In this document: in pieces, positions 11,216-23,275 of the stretch
How the letters are laid out: every line of letters begins with the position of its first letter
Numbering within the stretch: the stretch's first letter is position 1
Assembly: GCF_910594005.1 (NCBI RefSeq)
Contig: NC_057818.1
Coordinates: forward strand, 53,952,001 to 54,016,000
Direction: 5' to 3'
DNA: 64,000 bases
Source of the DNA: Cervus elaphus
Taxonomy: Eukaryota > Chordata > Mammalia > Artiodactyla > Cervidae
Translations under genes and position numbers: made by a program
The notes under the pieces: model-generated
Databases searched by the model: none
Told to the model about the DNA's origin: nothing
Seen by the model: only the letters and a program-made list of their open reading frames with translations

Positions 11216-11579
11216 GTTAGGCCTCATCCTTGAAATTCAGACTCATCTAGTCAGCTACCCTCTCAACACTTTCACTTGGAAATCTATTAGGTACCTCAAC
11301 ACATCTAAAGCCAAACTCCCGATCCCCACTCGCCCCCTGCCTCCCCCACCTGTTATTCATCTAATCTCAATAAATGGGAACTTCATCTTGGCAGCCTCTC
11401 CACTCAAAAACCTTGCAATCATCTCTGACTCCTCTTTATCTCTCTCCCAACACCCAATCCATCAGCAAATTCTGTCAGCTCTACCTTTAGAATAGATGCA
11501 GATTCTAACCACATCTTTCCACCTCCACTGCTACCGCCTTCGGAAAAGTCACCTCTCATGTGAATGATTTTTTTGTAAT

Positions 11580-12245
11580 CTTTTGCTTAAAAATTGTTAA
11601 AAATTGTTTTATTGAGATGAAAGCCACATACCATTAACTACTTTAAAAGGCACAGACAAGAGGATTTTCATACATTCACAGTGTCATGAAAGCATCATCT
11701 CTATTTAGTTCCAAAACATTTTCATCATCCCCCAAAGAGACTTCACACCCATTAAAGTGATTCCCCATTCCCACCCCCATGCCCCAGCTCCAGTCCCTGC
11801 CTCCACTAATCTGCTTTCTGTCTCTATGGATATGCCTGTTCTGGATACTTCATGTGAATGGAACCATGCAATATGTGACCCTTTGTGTCTGACTTCTTTC
11901 ACTCAGCACAATGTTTTCAGGGTTCATCCATGTTTGTAGCACAGATCCATACCCCATTCCTTTTCACTGCTGAATAATATTCCACTGTATGGACAGACCA
12001 CGTTTTATGTACCTTTTCATCTATTGATACACATTTGGATTGTTGCCACCTTTTGGTTATCATGAATGATACTGCTATGAAGATTCATGTCAAGTATCTA
12101 AACACAAGTTTTCAATTCTCTTGTGTATATATACCTAGGAGTGGAATTATTGGGTCACCTGAGAATTCTATGCTTAACTTTATGTAGAACCACCAACATG
12201 TTTTCCACAGGTTGTACCATTTTATCTCATTGGAATTATTTTAAC
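11580..12245 (-). mobile_element. Old L1 3' UTR, nested in L2
   Basis: On the plus strand it reads cactcagcacaatgttttca, ctgaataatattccactgta and aggagtggaattattgggtc, the reverse complement of a widely shared mammalian L1M 3' UTR. Confidence 0.8.
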
Positions 12246-12264
12246 AGACTATTCTCTCTCTTTT

Positions 12265-12460
12265 AAATATTTACTTATTTATTTGGCTGTGCCAAGTCTT
12301 AGTTGTGGAACACAGGACTTCTTTTTTTAGTTGCACCATGAGAACTCTTAGCTGTGGCATGTGGGATCTAGCTCCCCTGACCAGGGATCGAACCCGGGTC
12401 CCCTGCATTGGGAGCAGGAGCACAGAGTCTCAGTCACTGGACCATTAGGCAAGTCCCTTA
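12265..12460 (-). mobile_element. CHR-type SINE
   Basis: It has ttatttggctgtgccaagtc, gaccagggatcgaacccggg and ggaccattaggcaagtccc. It sits next to the L1 piece inside L2. Confidence 0.85.
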
Positions 12461-12944
12461 ACAGCCTATTCTTAACACAGTGAGACCACTCAAGATGTGA
12501 GTAAAATTATGCCCCTGCTGCCCTCTACCTTCAACAGATCCCTTCTCACTCAGAGCCAAACCCAAAGACCTCACAATGACTTTTAAGACCCTACACCACT
12601 TGGCTTCTGGCTCTCTCCCAGACGTCATCTACTACATTCCCACTCACTCAGTATTGACCTCTTCACTGTTCTTTAAATGCATCAGGCATGCTCTCAACCT
12701 CAGGGCCTTTGCATTCACTGTTCTTTTTCCTGGAATGCTCTACCTCTAGACCACAAGCGTGGCTCCTACACTTACTTCGGGTCTCTGGTCTCAGCCAGCT
12801 TCTCGGAGATAACTTCTCTGACCTGTCCACTTTACTCTGCTTTTTGTTTTTCTCCATAGCACTTTTCACCACCTAACATTTACTTAACTGTGTTTTTTTT
12901 TAAAGAGACAGACGCCTCTTTCTATTTTTTTCTTTGCAAGTTTT

Positions 12945-13082
12945 TAAAAATATTATTTATCTATTATTTAACTTTTGGCCACCTGTGGCATGTGAGATCT
13001 TAGTTCACTGACTAGGAATCAAATCCACACCCCCTGCAATGGAAGGCGAAGTCTTAACCACTGGACCACTGGGAAAGTCCCT
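12945..13082 (-). mobile_element. CHR-type SINE
   Basis: It carries gactaggaatcaaatcc and ccactggaccactgggaaag, more diverged than the neighbouring copy. Confidence 0.75.
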
Positions 13083-13848
13083 CTTTATATTTTATAAATA
13101 TTTATTATATTTTATTTTATTTATATGTTTTCTTTTCACTAGGGCATAGGCTTTTTCTGTCTGTTCACTGAGGTTCCTACTCTCAGCGCATAGTGCCTGG
13201 ATTATAGAAAAGTGCCCTAAACATAGCAGGTGCTCAGTAAACGGCTGACGAATGAATGAATGAGTGAATGCATTGAACTCCATTATAGATGAAGCCAATG
13301 AAGCTCAGGAAGGACGCATGGCTTATGGGTAGTCCCAAGATGGTAAGATGAAGTCTTGAGATTTTTCTCTTTTCTTCATACACTTTGGGATTCTAATCCA
13401 GGTCTTTCTGACTGCAACACTCCCAAGTTCTTAACTGGACTGAACTTAACAGAACTTTAACTTAACAGAACTTTATGTCTGGGCATCATAATAACCCAAA
13501 ATGTTATTTTTTTTAGCAATACTCAGTCTACAGATGGGAAAACTCATACCCAGCAAGGGAAGGGGCCCTCACAAGCAGTTGGTGGCTGTGTCAAGATTAG
13601 CTATGATGCTTCAGGGCAGGATTTCTGGCACTAGCCTCTGGCACACAGTGAATATTCAATTCAATAGATGCATGATGACTGGTATTAAGAGTGGATTTAT
13701 CATAAAGCTCACATAAGCTTCAGAGCCCCTGGTTTGCATAGGCCTTTCCATGGCTCCAGTAAGGTGTCCCTGTGGTCTGATGTTTTTGAAAAATTTGCAA
13801 AAGGAAGATATTTAAAGTGCAGTTGGTTAAGAGACTTTGCTGATAGTC

Positions 13849-14066
13849 CAGGGGCTTCCCTGTTGGCTCAGTGGTAAAGAACCCGCCTGCCGATGCGGGA
13901 GACACGGGTTTAATCCCTGGGTAGGGAAGATCCCCTGGAGAAGGAAATGGCAACCCACTCCAGTATTCTTTCCTGGGAAATCCCGTGGGCAGAGGAGCCT
14001 GGACAGAGGACTATAGTCCATGGAGTTGCAAAGAGGCAGACATGACTCAAAGACTAAACAACAACT
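13849..14066 (+). mobile_element. Bov-tA SINE
   Basis: Full-length with head ggggcttccctgttggctca, end catgactcaaagactaaac and an extra gcctggacagaggac in the body. It abuts a CHR SINE directly. Confidence 0.9.
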
Positions 14067-14245
14067 GGTGGTCCAGTGGTTAAGATTTCATGCTCTCGAT
14101 GCAGGGGGCCCAGGTTTGATCCCTGATCAGGGAACTAGATCCCAAATGGTACAATGACTATTACTTGTGCCACAACTAAAGATCCTGCATGCTATAACTA
14201 AGACCTGGGGCAGCCAAAATAAATAAATAAATAAATTTTTAAAAA
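14066..14245 (+). mobile_element. CHR-type SINE with an aaat tail
   Basis: It begins aactggtggtccagtggtta, includes gatcagggaactagatccc and ends in a (aaat)n tail at 14216-14237. Confidence 0.85.
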
Positions 14246-14423
14246 TGCAATTGGTTAAGACAACTGACTTCTCCCTGTTCTGTGTCCCTGTGTGGCATTT
14301 CTCTCTACCAGGCATGGTGTTGGAGTCACCTTGGTTACTGATGGGATCTAGGTGAGGGGAAGGTGAGTTGAAGGTACTTTTAGGTTGGGTTCTGTGGGAT
14401 ATTTTGATATGGTTCATAGATGT

Positions 14424-14612
14424 GCATGCATGCTAAGTCACTTCAGTCAAATCTGGCTCTTTGCTGCCCTATGGGCTGTAGCCTGCCAGGCTCCTCCGTC
14501 CACAGAATTCTCCAAACGAGAATCCCTGACCCAGGGATTGAACCTGTATCTCTTACGTCTCCTGCATTAGCAGACAGGCTCTTTAACCACTAGCGCCACC
14601 TGGGAAACCCAT
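14424..14612 (-). mobile_element. Bov-tA-type SINE
   Basis: The reverse complement gives the tRNA-like B box ttcaatccctgggtcag and a GGTTTCCC head at 14604-14611. Confidence 0.85.
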
Positions 14613-14865
14613 AGTTCATAGACACTTTGAGCTATACTTGAATTACCTAACCAGTAGTCCTGGTGTCTGGAATGGCTTCCAGAATGATCCTATAGTCCAA
14701 GGTGCTAACTCATGTAGGTACAAGGCCAGTTTGTTGTTGTATGAATGGTCCTCAAGTGATCTACTCCAGAAGCACCTGCATAATGAAAGTGAATCAGGAA
14801 TTAAAAGGACTGAGCCAGAAGTTAGCATGTAGAAACATTTTCCAAAATGTGTAGCTAAGATGAAT

Positions 14866-15066
14866 TGAAAGTGAAGTCAGCTCAGTTGTGTCCGACTCTT
14901 TGCGACCCCATGGACTGTAGCCTACCAGGCTTCTCCATCCATGGGATTTTTTAGGCAAGAGTACCAGAGTGGGTTGCTATTTCCTTCTCCAGGGGATCTT
15001 CCCGACCCAGGGACAGAACTCAGGTCTCCCGAATTGTAGACAGACACTTTACCCTCTGAACCACAA
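14866..15066 (-). mobile_element. Bov-tA SINE
   Basis: It starts gaaagtgaagtcagctcagt and contains ttccttctccaggggatctt in reverse orientation. Confidence 0.9.
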
Positions 15067-15235
15067 ACTTCATGAAACTTTCCCCAAATTTCCAAAATAC
15101 TTAGATGACATCACCAGTACTGTCTGTCTTGTGAAATTTTTCTAAATGATAATGACTTAAAAAAAGTTCCATCAAGTATGCTAGAGGAAAGATAATTTAC
15201 TTTTCTCTCTCTGTAGATGAGGATATTATGAGGTA

Positions 15236-15433
15236 AAGTGAAGTTGCTCAGTCATGTCTGACTCTTTGGGACCCCATGGACACCAGGTTCCTCCGTCCAT
15301 GGGATTTTCTAGGCAAGAGTACTGGAGTGGGTTGCCATTTCCCTCTTCAGGGAATCTTCCCGACCCAGGGATCGAACCCAGGTCTCCCGCATTGTAGACA
15401 GATGCTTTACTGTCTGAGCCACCAGGGAAATCC
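15236..15433 (-). mobile_element. Bov-tA SINE with intact target-site duplication
   Basis: The element is bounded by perfect copies of tattatgaggta at 15224-15235 and 15434-15445, which defines the insertion exactly. This is a relatively young L1- or BovB-mobilised copy. Confidence 0.95.
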
Positions 15434-15759
15434 TATTATGAGGTAAGGATATTATGAAATAGGGACATGCAGCCAAAAAAGTAGGAAACATAACCACAGA
15501 GGTGTGTCAGGCAGTAAATTAATAAAAAACATTACATTATCTTCTGGGATTTTGCAATGTTTGTGGTATTTGCCAGCTCTTTAAAATATGTAATATGTAA
15601 TTATTTCACATTCTAAGTAAAATTTCATATCCATACTGAATTTTGTGTTAGTGGTTTTGTATTCCTTTTCTTAAAGAACGCTCCCCTCCCTTACTCCCCT
15701 ATCAAATTCTGTAAGCTATATCCATCCTGTTGATAACTCTTAAACCAAAACAGGGGTAG

Positions 15760-15870
15760 TTTTCAAGCTGTGTGATCCCGGGCCAGTGGCTGTACCTCTC
15801 TGAGCCTATTTCCTTAGTGACAAAATGGGAATTATAATAGCTCCCACAGTGCAGGGTTTTTGCTAACTTT
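15760..15870 (+). repeat. MIR relic
   Basis: gctgtgtgatcccgggcc and tgacaaaatgggaattata match the MIR core. Confidence 0.6.
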
Positions 15871-15974
15871 AAATAAGCCAAGGCCTGCAAACTGCTAAGT
15901 GCAGGCTTGGAACACACCGACCGACGATAAATCTCAACCAGTGTTCATGCTAAGAACATTTCCGTAGCATCTTA

Positions 15975-16393
15975 ACCCGCGGCGCAGACCTCCCTCTGCG
16001 CAGACCTCCCTCTGCGCATGCGCGTCTGACACTTTCCAGTCCCGCCCACATGGGCGTGGCCTGTTCTGCCGCAGGGCGTTGTGGGCGGAGTCAAAGAGGT
16101 ACTTCCGGGATTTCCCCCTGTCCGAGGAACAACCTTCTTTCTATGATTGGCAGTAGTTTCCAGCCAATAATGATTGGAGAGGAGACTGACGACCCGACCC
16201 ATTTCGGAACGTCTCTTCCGAGTTGACCAATTGCAAGCTCTGGAGGGGCTGAAGTGACGGGCGTCTGTTTTGACTAATGAGAACTTGGCTGCGAGTAAGC
16301 CAGAACCAATCAGCAGCGAGAAGGCCGGATCCTGGGGCGGGGCTGGAGCTTCGGCAGTTGAACCGCTCGAGAGGAGGGGTGTCCCTGGAGAAG
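15975..16393 (+). promoter_or_regulatory. CCDC61: CCDC61 promoter and non-coding exon 1
   Basis: A CpG-rich promoter without a TATA box. It contains a 16-base direct repeat (gcagacctccctctgc) ending in TGCGCATGCGC at 16013-16023, a perfect NRF1 palindrome. Five CCAAT or ATTGG boxes follow at 16146, 16164, 16173, 16227 and 16306, then a GC box (ggggcggggc, 16334-16343). Exon 1 probably begins at about 16345-16370 and ends at 16393, before the donor GTGAGAG. It has no ATG that could lead into the coding frame; translation starts in exon 2, 7.7 kb away. The exon 1 call rests on donor and promoter logic, since there is no transcript evidence. Confidence 0.75.
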
Positions 16394-17189
16394 GTGAGAG
16401 ACTGCTAGGGCTGCGGGTTCGCGGGTCGGGCTAGCGATCCTGGCGGGGGAGGGGGTGCTCTGGGGGAGAATGGGCTGAGCAGGCATCTGACCTGGTAGTG
16501 TGAGAATCGGGAGGGGTTGCCTTTAACACGGGTGGGAGCTTTCGTGAGAGGTTGTGAGACAGGGTAGTAAGTGAGTCGGGGGGTGTTTTCTGTTTTTCAT
16601 AAGGCTCTTGAAAGGGGAAAGTGTGTAAAGTAGGATACAGCAGATGGTGAAACGTAGAAATGCCCTTGTAGGTCAGACTTGCAATTTAATGGGAGGTTTT
16701 AAGACAGGGGGTTATTACATTGCGATGTGGAGTGGTGGAGGTCCCTGCCATCATCAGTTAACAAGCTTTGATTTGGATGCAGGGCAGGTGAAGAACAATA
16801 TTGTTGGAAGGAATGAGTTGAAGACTCCAGGGCTGAGGGTGTGTTTTGACGACTTGTGAAGGCTTGTGATACACGTAACGTTTACTGAGGGCTAACTGTG
16901 TGCCAGGCACCTACCAAATGTTGCATGTGAATTAACTCAGACTTCTTAATAACGCCAGGGGTGGTTAAGAGTGTGGGCTCTGGCATGGGTTGCTTGAGTT
17001 TGAACGTTGGCCCTGCCACTGGGTGAGTTGTTCAACCCTCTGTGCCTCAGCTTCCTCAGCAGTAGAATGACCTTGTCTCCTCTTTGGCTATACCATTCAC
17101 CTGGCGGCCTCACCCCGTCTCTTGGTTTCATATACTCTCTGTGTAGTGATGTTTCTAAGTGCATACATCTCCATTTGGAGTCTCTACCC

Positions 17190-18115
17190 TGAACTGAAGG
17201 CTCATGTGTGCCGTGGCTGGCTCTTCTCTACTTGGAAGTCCAGCTGACCCACAGACGTCAAAAACGTGTCCCAAACTCAACTTGGAGTTTTCCCCTTCAG
17301 CCTCCAAACCTAGTTGATGACAGTTCCATCCTTCCAGGTACTCAGGACAGAAACCTTGGAGTCGGCCTTCACTCCTTCCTGTTCTCTCACCCATGTGCTG
17401 TCCGTCAGTCAGCAAATCTCATGGATCAACCTTCAGAACACATGGGACTTCCCTGGTGGTTCAGTGTTATAAGACTCTGCGCTTCCAATGTAGTGGGTGC
17501 GGGTTCAATCCCTGGTTGGGAAACTAAAATCCCACATGTCACACAGCATAGCTTGAAAAAAAGAAAAACACCACATCCAGAATCCAGTCATATCTCACCA
17601 CCTCCTTGGCTACATTCTGGCCAAAGCCATCACCTGTTCTTACCTGGTTTGTTGCAGTGGCCTTCTCACTGACTTCCCTACCTCTACCCTTGACTCCACG
17701 GTCAAGTTAGTTCAAAAGTCAGATCATGTTGCTCCCCTGTTCATAACCCTCCCATGGCTCCCATCTCATGCAGTAAAGGTCTTTGCCAAGCCTACGAGGC
17801 CCCACCTGATTCAGCTCCCCCTCCTCCATGCTCTCAAATCCCACCAATCCCACTTGTTCATCCTGCTTCAGTTGCCCCAACCCCTTTGCTGTCCCTCAAA
17901 CATAGCAATAAAATCTCCACTTGGGAAACGTACTTGCTCTCCCGTCTGTCTGCATTGAATTCCTCCAGGCTCTCACTGACAACCCAAACCAAAATAGCTC
18001 CTGTCACCCTCTGGCTTTATTTTTTTTCATAACACTTACCACTACCTGATGTAGATTAGTGTTTGTTTATATCCACTGGGCTACTTTGACGTCCCTCACT
18101 GGAAGTGAGGGCCGT
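17190..18115 (+). mobile_element. L2 LINE fragment split by a SINE
   Basis: It runs through ccttggagtcggccttcact, gtcagatcatgttgctcccc and cataacacttaccactacct in L2 order. A CHR SINE sits at about 17446-17572. Its 3' end is replaced by the palindrome. Confidence 0.7.
17446..17572 (+). mobile_element. CHR-type SINE
   Basis: It starts ggacttccctggtggttcag, has gcgggttcaatccctggtt and ends in an A-rich tail. Confidence 0.85.
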
Positions 18116-18137
18116 CGAAGTAGCCCAGTGAATATAA
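18067..18137. repeat. Near-perfect palindrome (34-bp arms, 3-base loop)
   Basis: The left arm (18067-18100) and right arm (18104-18137) are reverse complements with two mismatches and one G-T pair. The centre is cctcact, gga, agtgagg, and the core arm is cactgggctactt. It lies at the end of an L2 fragment in CCDC61 intron 1. Confidence 0.9.
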
Positions 18138-20929
18138 CTCAGCAACTGGAAATATGCATAGTGCTTAAAGGTGTTACTTGTACTGTTTCACCGTTACATT
18201 TCTTGAGAGGTCTCCCTGTGATATAGGGCAGGATTGTTAAGCTTTGGGAGGGTATTGGGTTGTGTGTTGGGGTCTAGATGGGGTCATAAACTGGGCAGAA
18301 TATGGTGGCCAGGGGCAGATCATCTCAGCTCTAGTTTGTGCTGGGGAAGCTTGTGGGAAATGCAGACTCCTGGGCCCACCTCCAGAGATTCTGCCTCTAG
18401 CTTTGGGACCAGGCCCAGGATACTGCCTTGTCACCAGCTCCCGTGTTGAAGCTGAAGGTTTGCAGCCCTTACTTTGAGAAACAGGTCAGTTCAGAGCTCG
18501 GGGTGGAACTCTTCATCATTCAGCTCCCCTTTTGTAGTTGGCCTGGTGCTGGCTGGTGTTGGGAACCCTGAAGTGGTTGAGGCAGTCCTTTACTCAGCTT
18601 GCGAGTCAGGGAGGGCTTCCTGCAGGAGGGGACACTGGAGCTGAGACCTGGAAGGTGACAGAGGAGTGAGCTGAGAGGAGAAGACCTTGCCTGTATCTCC
18701 AGTGCCTTGAACCCTGTCTCCTGGTATCGAGCATGAATTCACAAGCAGCTGCTGATCTGTGCCAGGCCTAGGGAGCTGAAGATACAAGAATGATCAAAAT
18801 GGCTGTGCCCTCGTGGGCCTCTGGCTTGCCAACTTATCATCAGCTAGTTGCACAGATGGTTACAGCTGACCGAGTGCCAGGCACTATTTGAAGCACCTTA
18901 TATATACTGACTAATTCAGTTCCCACAATAATCCTATGTGAGGCAGGAGTTCTTCTCATCCCTGCTTTACCAATGGGGAGAGGTTGGGAGAGGCTAAATG
19001 CCTTGCCCGGGGTCACATTGCAGGTTAGGATCTGAACCCTGGAGTCCCCAACTTACATCATGTACCGTGCTTAAGGTGTGAGGCCCCATTTTGATTTGTT
19101 CTGGAAGGAAAAGGAGCAGAGGGTTAGGGGAGGAACTGGAAGGTAGTCAGGGAAGGGCCGCTGAGGAATGAGTAGAGAGTGAATGTGCCAGACCCTCACT
19201 GCAGGATTCCAGGCAAGTCTCAATTTCATCTTCCGTAAAAGGGGGGATGGTTACAGTACCTACCAGAGAGCGGAACTAACAGTGACTCATTGGTTGTTCG
19301 TGGGCATGGTGCTTATCTCAGGCCAAACTCTTTTGAGAGGTGGTAGGGGAGGTAGAGTCTGATATCCCGGAGAGTGGTGATGGGCCTCAGTGTGCGCTAT
19401 GGATGTCTGCATGGTGGGGTGTCTTAAAGGGTTTTGGGGTCTGTACATTCCAAGGGGATAATGTGGAAGGCTTTGGTCTGTATTTTGGAGTGCAGGGCTA
19501 AGGGAGAGGGGGATCTGTTCAGCCCTAATTCACCCATGTGATGGTGGGGGGCAGGGGCCATGAGCTTGGAATGGGGCTAGGAGGAGTTACTTAGGCCAGG
19601 CCGTGTGTGTGCGTGCGCGCATGTGCGCATGTGTGTGCATGTGTGCACTAGGTCATGACTGGCTGGACTGTTTGGGGGTGGCAGATAGTGGGGAAACAAC
19701 CATCAGGGGTGGGGATTTACCCATGTCTGGTGTGGGAGGTGGTGATGTGGATTTGTTTTGGGGGAGCCCAGCGTAGAGGATTGTCAGCTCTGGTCGGTCC
19801 TGGGGTGATGGCTGTGAAATCTGAAATATCCAGGGAGCAGAGTTTGGGAAGAGGAGCTGGGGTGGTAATGTAATATTGAAAATGCACAGGTGGGTCACTT
19901 TAGTGAAAGATGAGAGGGCTGGGAGTTGGAAAATGAGTGTGTGTGTGCGCGCATGCACTCGTGCACTAAAACCATGATGTCATGAGGCCAGGGAAATGGG
20001 GTTAGGTGTGTGGACCAGAGTGGGGCGCTGGAGAGTCCACACTTAGTGCACGAAGTGGAGGTTCTGACGTCACGGATTGACGGGGGTGGGGGTTGGGGGG
20101 CGGCGCCTCTAAGGCAAGGCATCCGGGCTGGGTTGGGGAGGGGGAACGTGTCAGGAAGCTGAGGCGGAGAGGATCTAGGAGAGACTTGGTACTGGAACAA
20201 AACCAGCAACTAGGATGAGCCACTGGTCGGCGGTCACAGAGCACTCACTGCTTGGAGTCACAGAGCAAGGATGGGGGATGCAGGTAGAAGGACAGTGGGG
20301 GTGGGGTCGGGCGTGAAGGAGGGAGGAGGGGCTCAGGGTCTGGAGGATCGCAGGGTCCGGGCGTGGTGATCAAGAGAAGAGAAATGGAAAATGTGGGCGG
20401 CGGGAGAGAGAGGGAGTTTACATAGAATTTGAGAGGGGACGGAATCCAGATGAAATACGAGGGTTATGGAATACAGGCTGAAAAATGGGCTGTGTGTGGA
20501 GTAGAACCTTGGGCCGATATGCGGACGGAATCCAGGCGGAACAGCATAGGGGGGACAAAATTCAAGTAGAATGTAGGGGGAGCCCCAGTAGAACATGGGG
20601 GACTGGGAGAGGGGGTCGTGGCCAGAATATAGGGAATGAGTGTTGGGGAGCTGGGGTCAGGAGGGGAGAGTCGAACTGGCTGGGGAGTGTGGAGGTTATT
20701 CTGTCTAGAAGGGAATGGAGGGAGGGGAGCGGGTAAAGTTTGTGTAGGTGAGGGAGGCAGGTGTAAGAAGAGGGTTGAATTCGGGCAAAATATTCAGCGG
20801 CTTAATATCTGGGGACTGAGGTGGGCGGGTGTGTCATCAGCACAATTGGATGAGAAAGTCCCTGTTATCAACTGAAGGGCTATGAATGGGGGGCTTATGT
20901 GCGGGAGTGGGTAAGGAGGAGGGCGGAGC

Positions 20930-21180
20930 CGGGTTAGCAGCCGGGATGGGGTGGGGCAGGCCCTCTTCCTCCTCTGTCTCCCGGATCAGGTACGGTGAGT
21001 AGGATGGTGAATTAGGGCCGGTTAGGCTGCGTGGCTTGTCAGGTGTTCCGCAGCTGTCTCTGACTCCTTGGTAACCCGGACTGCGCGGCCGCTGATTGGC
21101 TTGCGGCGTGGGCGGGGCAGAATGGGTGGGCGGGGTTTAGAGCACCCGGTGGGGCGGGGCTAGCGCTGCCTGGCACCCGT
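20930..21180 (+). promoter_or_regulatory. Intronic CpG-rich, promoter-like patch
   Basis: It combines gcggccgctgattggcttg (ATTGG at 21095), three ggcggggc or ggcgggg boxes (about 21111, 21129 and 21152) and an upstream tcag-gtacg-gtgagt junction near 20988-21000. This could be an alternative CCDC61 promoter or an enhancer. No exon can be proven. Confidence 0.35.
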
Positions 21181-21639
21181 ATTGAGGGCCAGGGAATGAG
21201 GGTATGTTGAATGTGTAGCTGTTTGTTTGCCAGTAGGTCAGTAATTATTAAGCCCCACTTCTGAAACTCCGGAAAATGAAAGTACAGTTGTGAGAGTGTG
21301 AATTTTCCGAGGGAAAGTGGTCTCCAGATTTCATCAGCGCCTCCAAAGCACCAGAGACTCCTTCCCCAAATAAAGTTAGCCTGGACCTAGGGTCAGAGAA
21401 GCCTCTCAAGATGTCTGGGGCTCAGGCAATTGTCCTTGGGTCTTTGAGAAAGGGGGTCTGTGGATGGGCTTCAGAAGTGGTATTCTGGCAGGCCCTGAAA
21501 TTGTTTGGCAAAGGTTTTGGATCTATTCATTTATCTGGGGAGACTTCAGAGATCTCATTAGATTTGCAAAGGCTCTAGGACTCTAAAAAGATTAAAAATC
21601 ACTGACCTAAGAGATTCAGGGCTCTTTTTTTTTTTTTTT

Positions 21640-21786
21640 AAATAGTGGCACTTAATTTTATTGATTTATTTTTTGACTGCACTGTGTGTGGCTTGCAGGA
21701 TCTTAGTTCCCCAACCAGGGATTGAACCCAGGCCCTCTGCAGTGAAAGCAAGGAGTCCTAACCACTGGACCAGCAGCGAATTCCCA
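21640..21786 (-). mobile_element. CHR-type SINE
   Basis: It has caaccagggattgaaccca and ggaccagcagcgaattccc in reverse orientation. Confidence 0.8.
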
Positions 21787-22179
21787 GGGCTCGTCTTTTT
21801 CTCAAAATATTAAATTTTCTAATATCAGACTTCAGGAAGGACTAAACTGGGGAAAGTGTGAGAACCAAAGGAGGTGATGGGAAGAGAAGGAAGTTAAGCA
21901 CAGGAGGGGTCCCAGTGATCTGAGTCGGGGGCAGCCATTGGTGGCTTTGTCTTTGGAGCACCTGTGGGATTCTGGATGGCGCTCTTTTTCTTGAGGAGCC
22001 ACAGTTTCTCCATCTGTACACTTGGGAGAGAATGGGCTTGCCTTGTCTTTCTAGTCCCTCTCAAGCTCAGAAACAAAACAAAGTAGTAATAACAAGAATA
22101 ATGATGGTCAGGTGTGGGGATGAAAAAGATGAAGAGAATTAAGAGGTACAAACCTCCAGTTATAAAGCAAGCCACATAG

Positions 22180-22325
22180 TATGGTCAATAATATTGAAGT
22201 AACTTTGTATGGGGACGGATGGTTCCTAGACTTATCGTGGTGATCATTCCATCACGTGTACGGATGTCAAGTCACTGTGAAACTAACATAATGTCCATCA
22301 ATTACATTTCAATAAAAAAAAAGTG
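22180..22325 (+). mobile_element. L1 3' end, plus orientation
   Basis: It reads atcgtggtgatcattccatc and then caattacatttcaataaaaa, the artiodactyl L1 3' UTR with its poly-A tail. Confidence 0.75.
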
Positions 22326-22469
22326 ATGATGATGCCGATACATATTGAATGCTTGGTGTGTGTCACGCATGGCTCAATTTTGCTGAGGATTTTAACATGA
22401 TTAATTCATTTAATCTTTACGCCAATCCAAGGAGATGAATGCTGTTATCCTCCTATGGGCTTACAAAGG

Positions 22470-22800
22470 CCTGCAGGAACATCATCTGGCCCGTTACATC
22501 TCTGGTCTCCTCACTTTCCCCTCTCCTTCCCTCACGCTGACCTCCTTGCTGTTTTCAGAACGAACTAGGAACATCCCACCTTGGAGCCGTTGCCTGGCTG
22601 TTCCCTCTACTTGGAGCCTGTTCCCCAGATATTCACCTGTCTCCCCTCTTCCCTCCAGGCCTCTGCTCAGTGAGGAGGGGGTGGCCCTTCCTTGGCCACC
22701 TTAGCTAAAAGAGCAACCCCCGCCTCCCTAGCATCCTCTTTCTCCTCTTGACATTTTTAGGTCTCTAACTATTGCCACCCTTTTGAGGGTAGGGATAGAA
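22470..22800 (+). mobile_element. L2 LINE fragment
   Basis: It carries catcatctggcccgttacat, gctgacctccttgctgtttt and ccaggcctctgctcagtgag. A second L2 piece lies at about 23550-23780 with the tail tgaataaatgaataag. Confidence 0.65.
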
Positions 22801-22849
22801 TCTGGTTTCTCATCATATCCTCAGCACCCAGGATAGCATGTGCTTTATT

Positions 22850-23275
22850 TTTTTATTTTTAAACTGGAGTACAATTGCTTTACAATGTTGTGTTAGTTTC
22901 GGCTGTACAATGTGAATCAGCTATAAATGTACATATATCCCCTCATCTTGTGCGTCCCTCCCACCCACCCCGCACCCCACCCCTCTAGGTCATCACAGAG
23001 CCAAGCTGAGCTCCCCGTGCTATATCTGTTTTACGAGTTAGAGTGTATATATGTCAGTGCTACTCTCTCAATTCGTCCCACTCTCTCCTTACCCCTGCCT
23101 GTGTCCTTAAGACCATTTCCTACATCTGCGTCTCTATTCCTGCCCTGCAGGTAGGTTCCATTCCGTACCAAATGGTTCCAAATCCGTACCATTTTTCTAG
23201 ATGCCATATATGTGCATTAATATACGATATTTGTTTTTCTTTTTCTGACTTACTTCACTCTGTATGTCAGGGCAT
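22850..23275 (-). mobile_element. L1 3' end, minus orientation
   Basis: It starts ttaaactggagtacaattgc and continues with gtcatcacagagccaagctg and ctagatgccatatatgtgc. Confidence 0.75.

Larger units (their letters stand above)
10830..13270 (+). mobile_element. Long L2 LINE carrying nested younger insertions
   Basis: L2 3' sequence is readable in order through this stretch: gaattcactcctagctcagt near 10844, the 3' coding words ccaatccatcagcaaattct near 11455, tcaacctcagggcctttgca near 12694, and the tail aatgaatgaatgag near 13251. It is broken by an ATCT array (11005-11215), an L1 3' end (about 11580-12245) and two CHR SINEs. The stretch from 10100 to 10830 may also be L2 but I could not anchor it. 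Confidence 0.65.
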
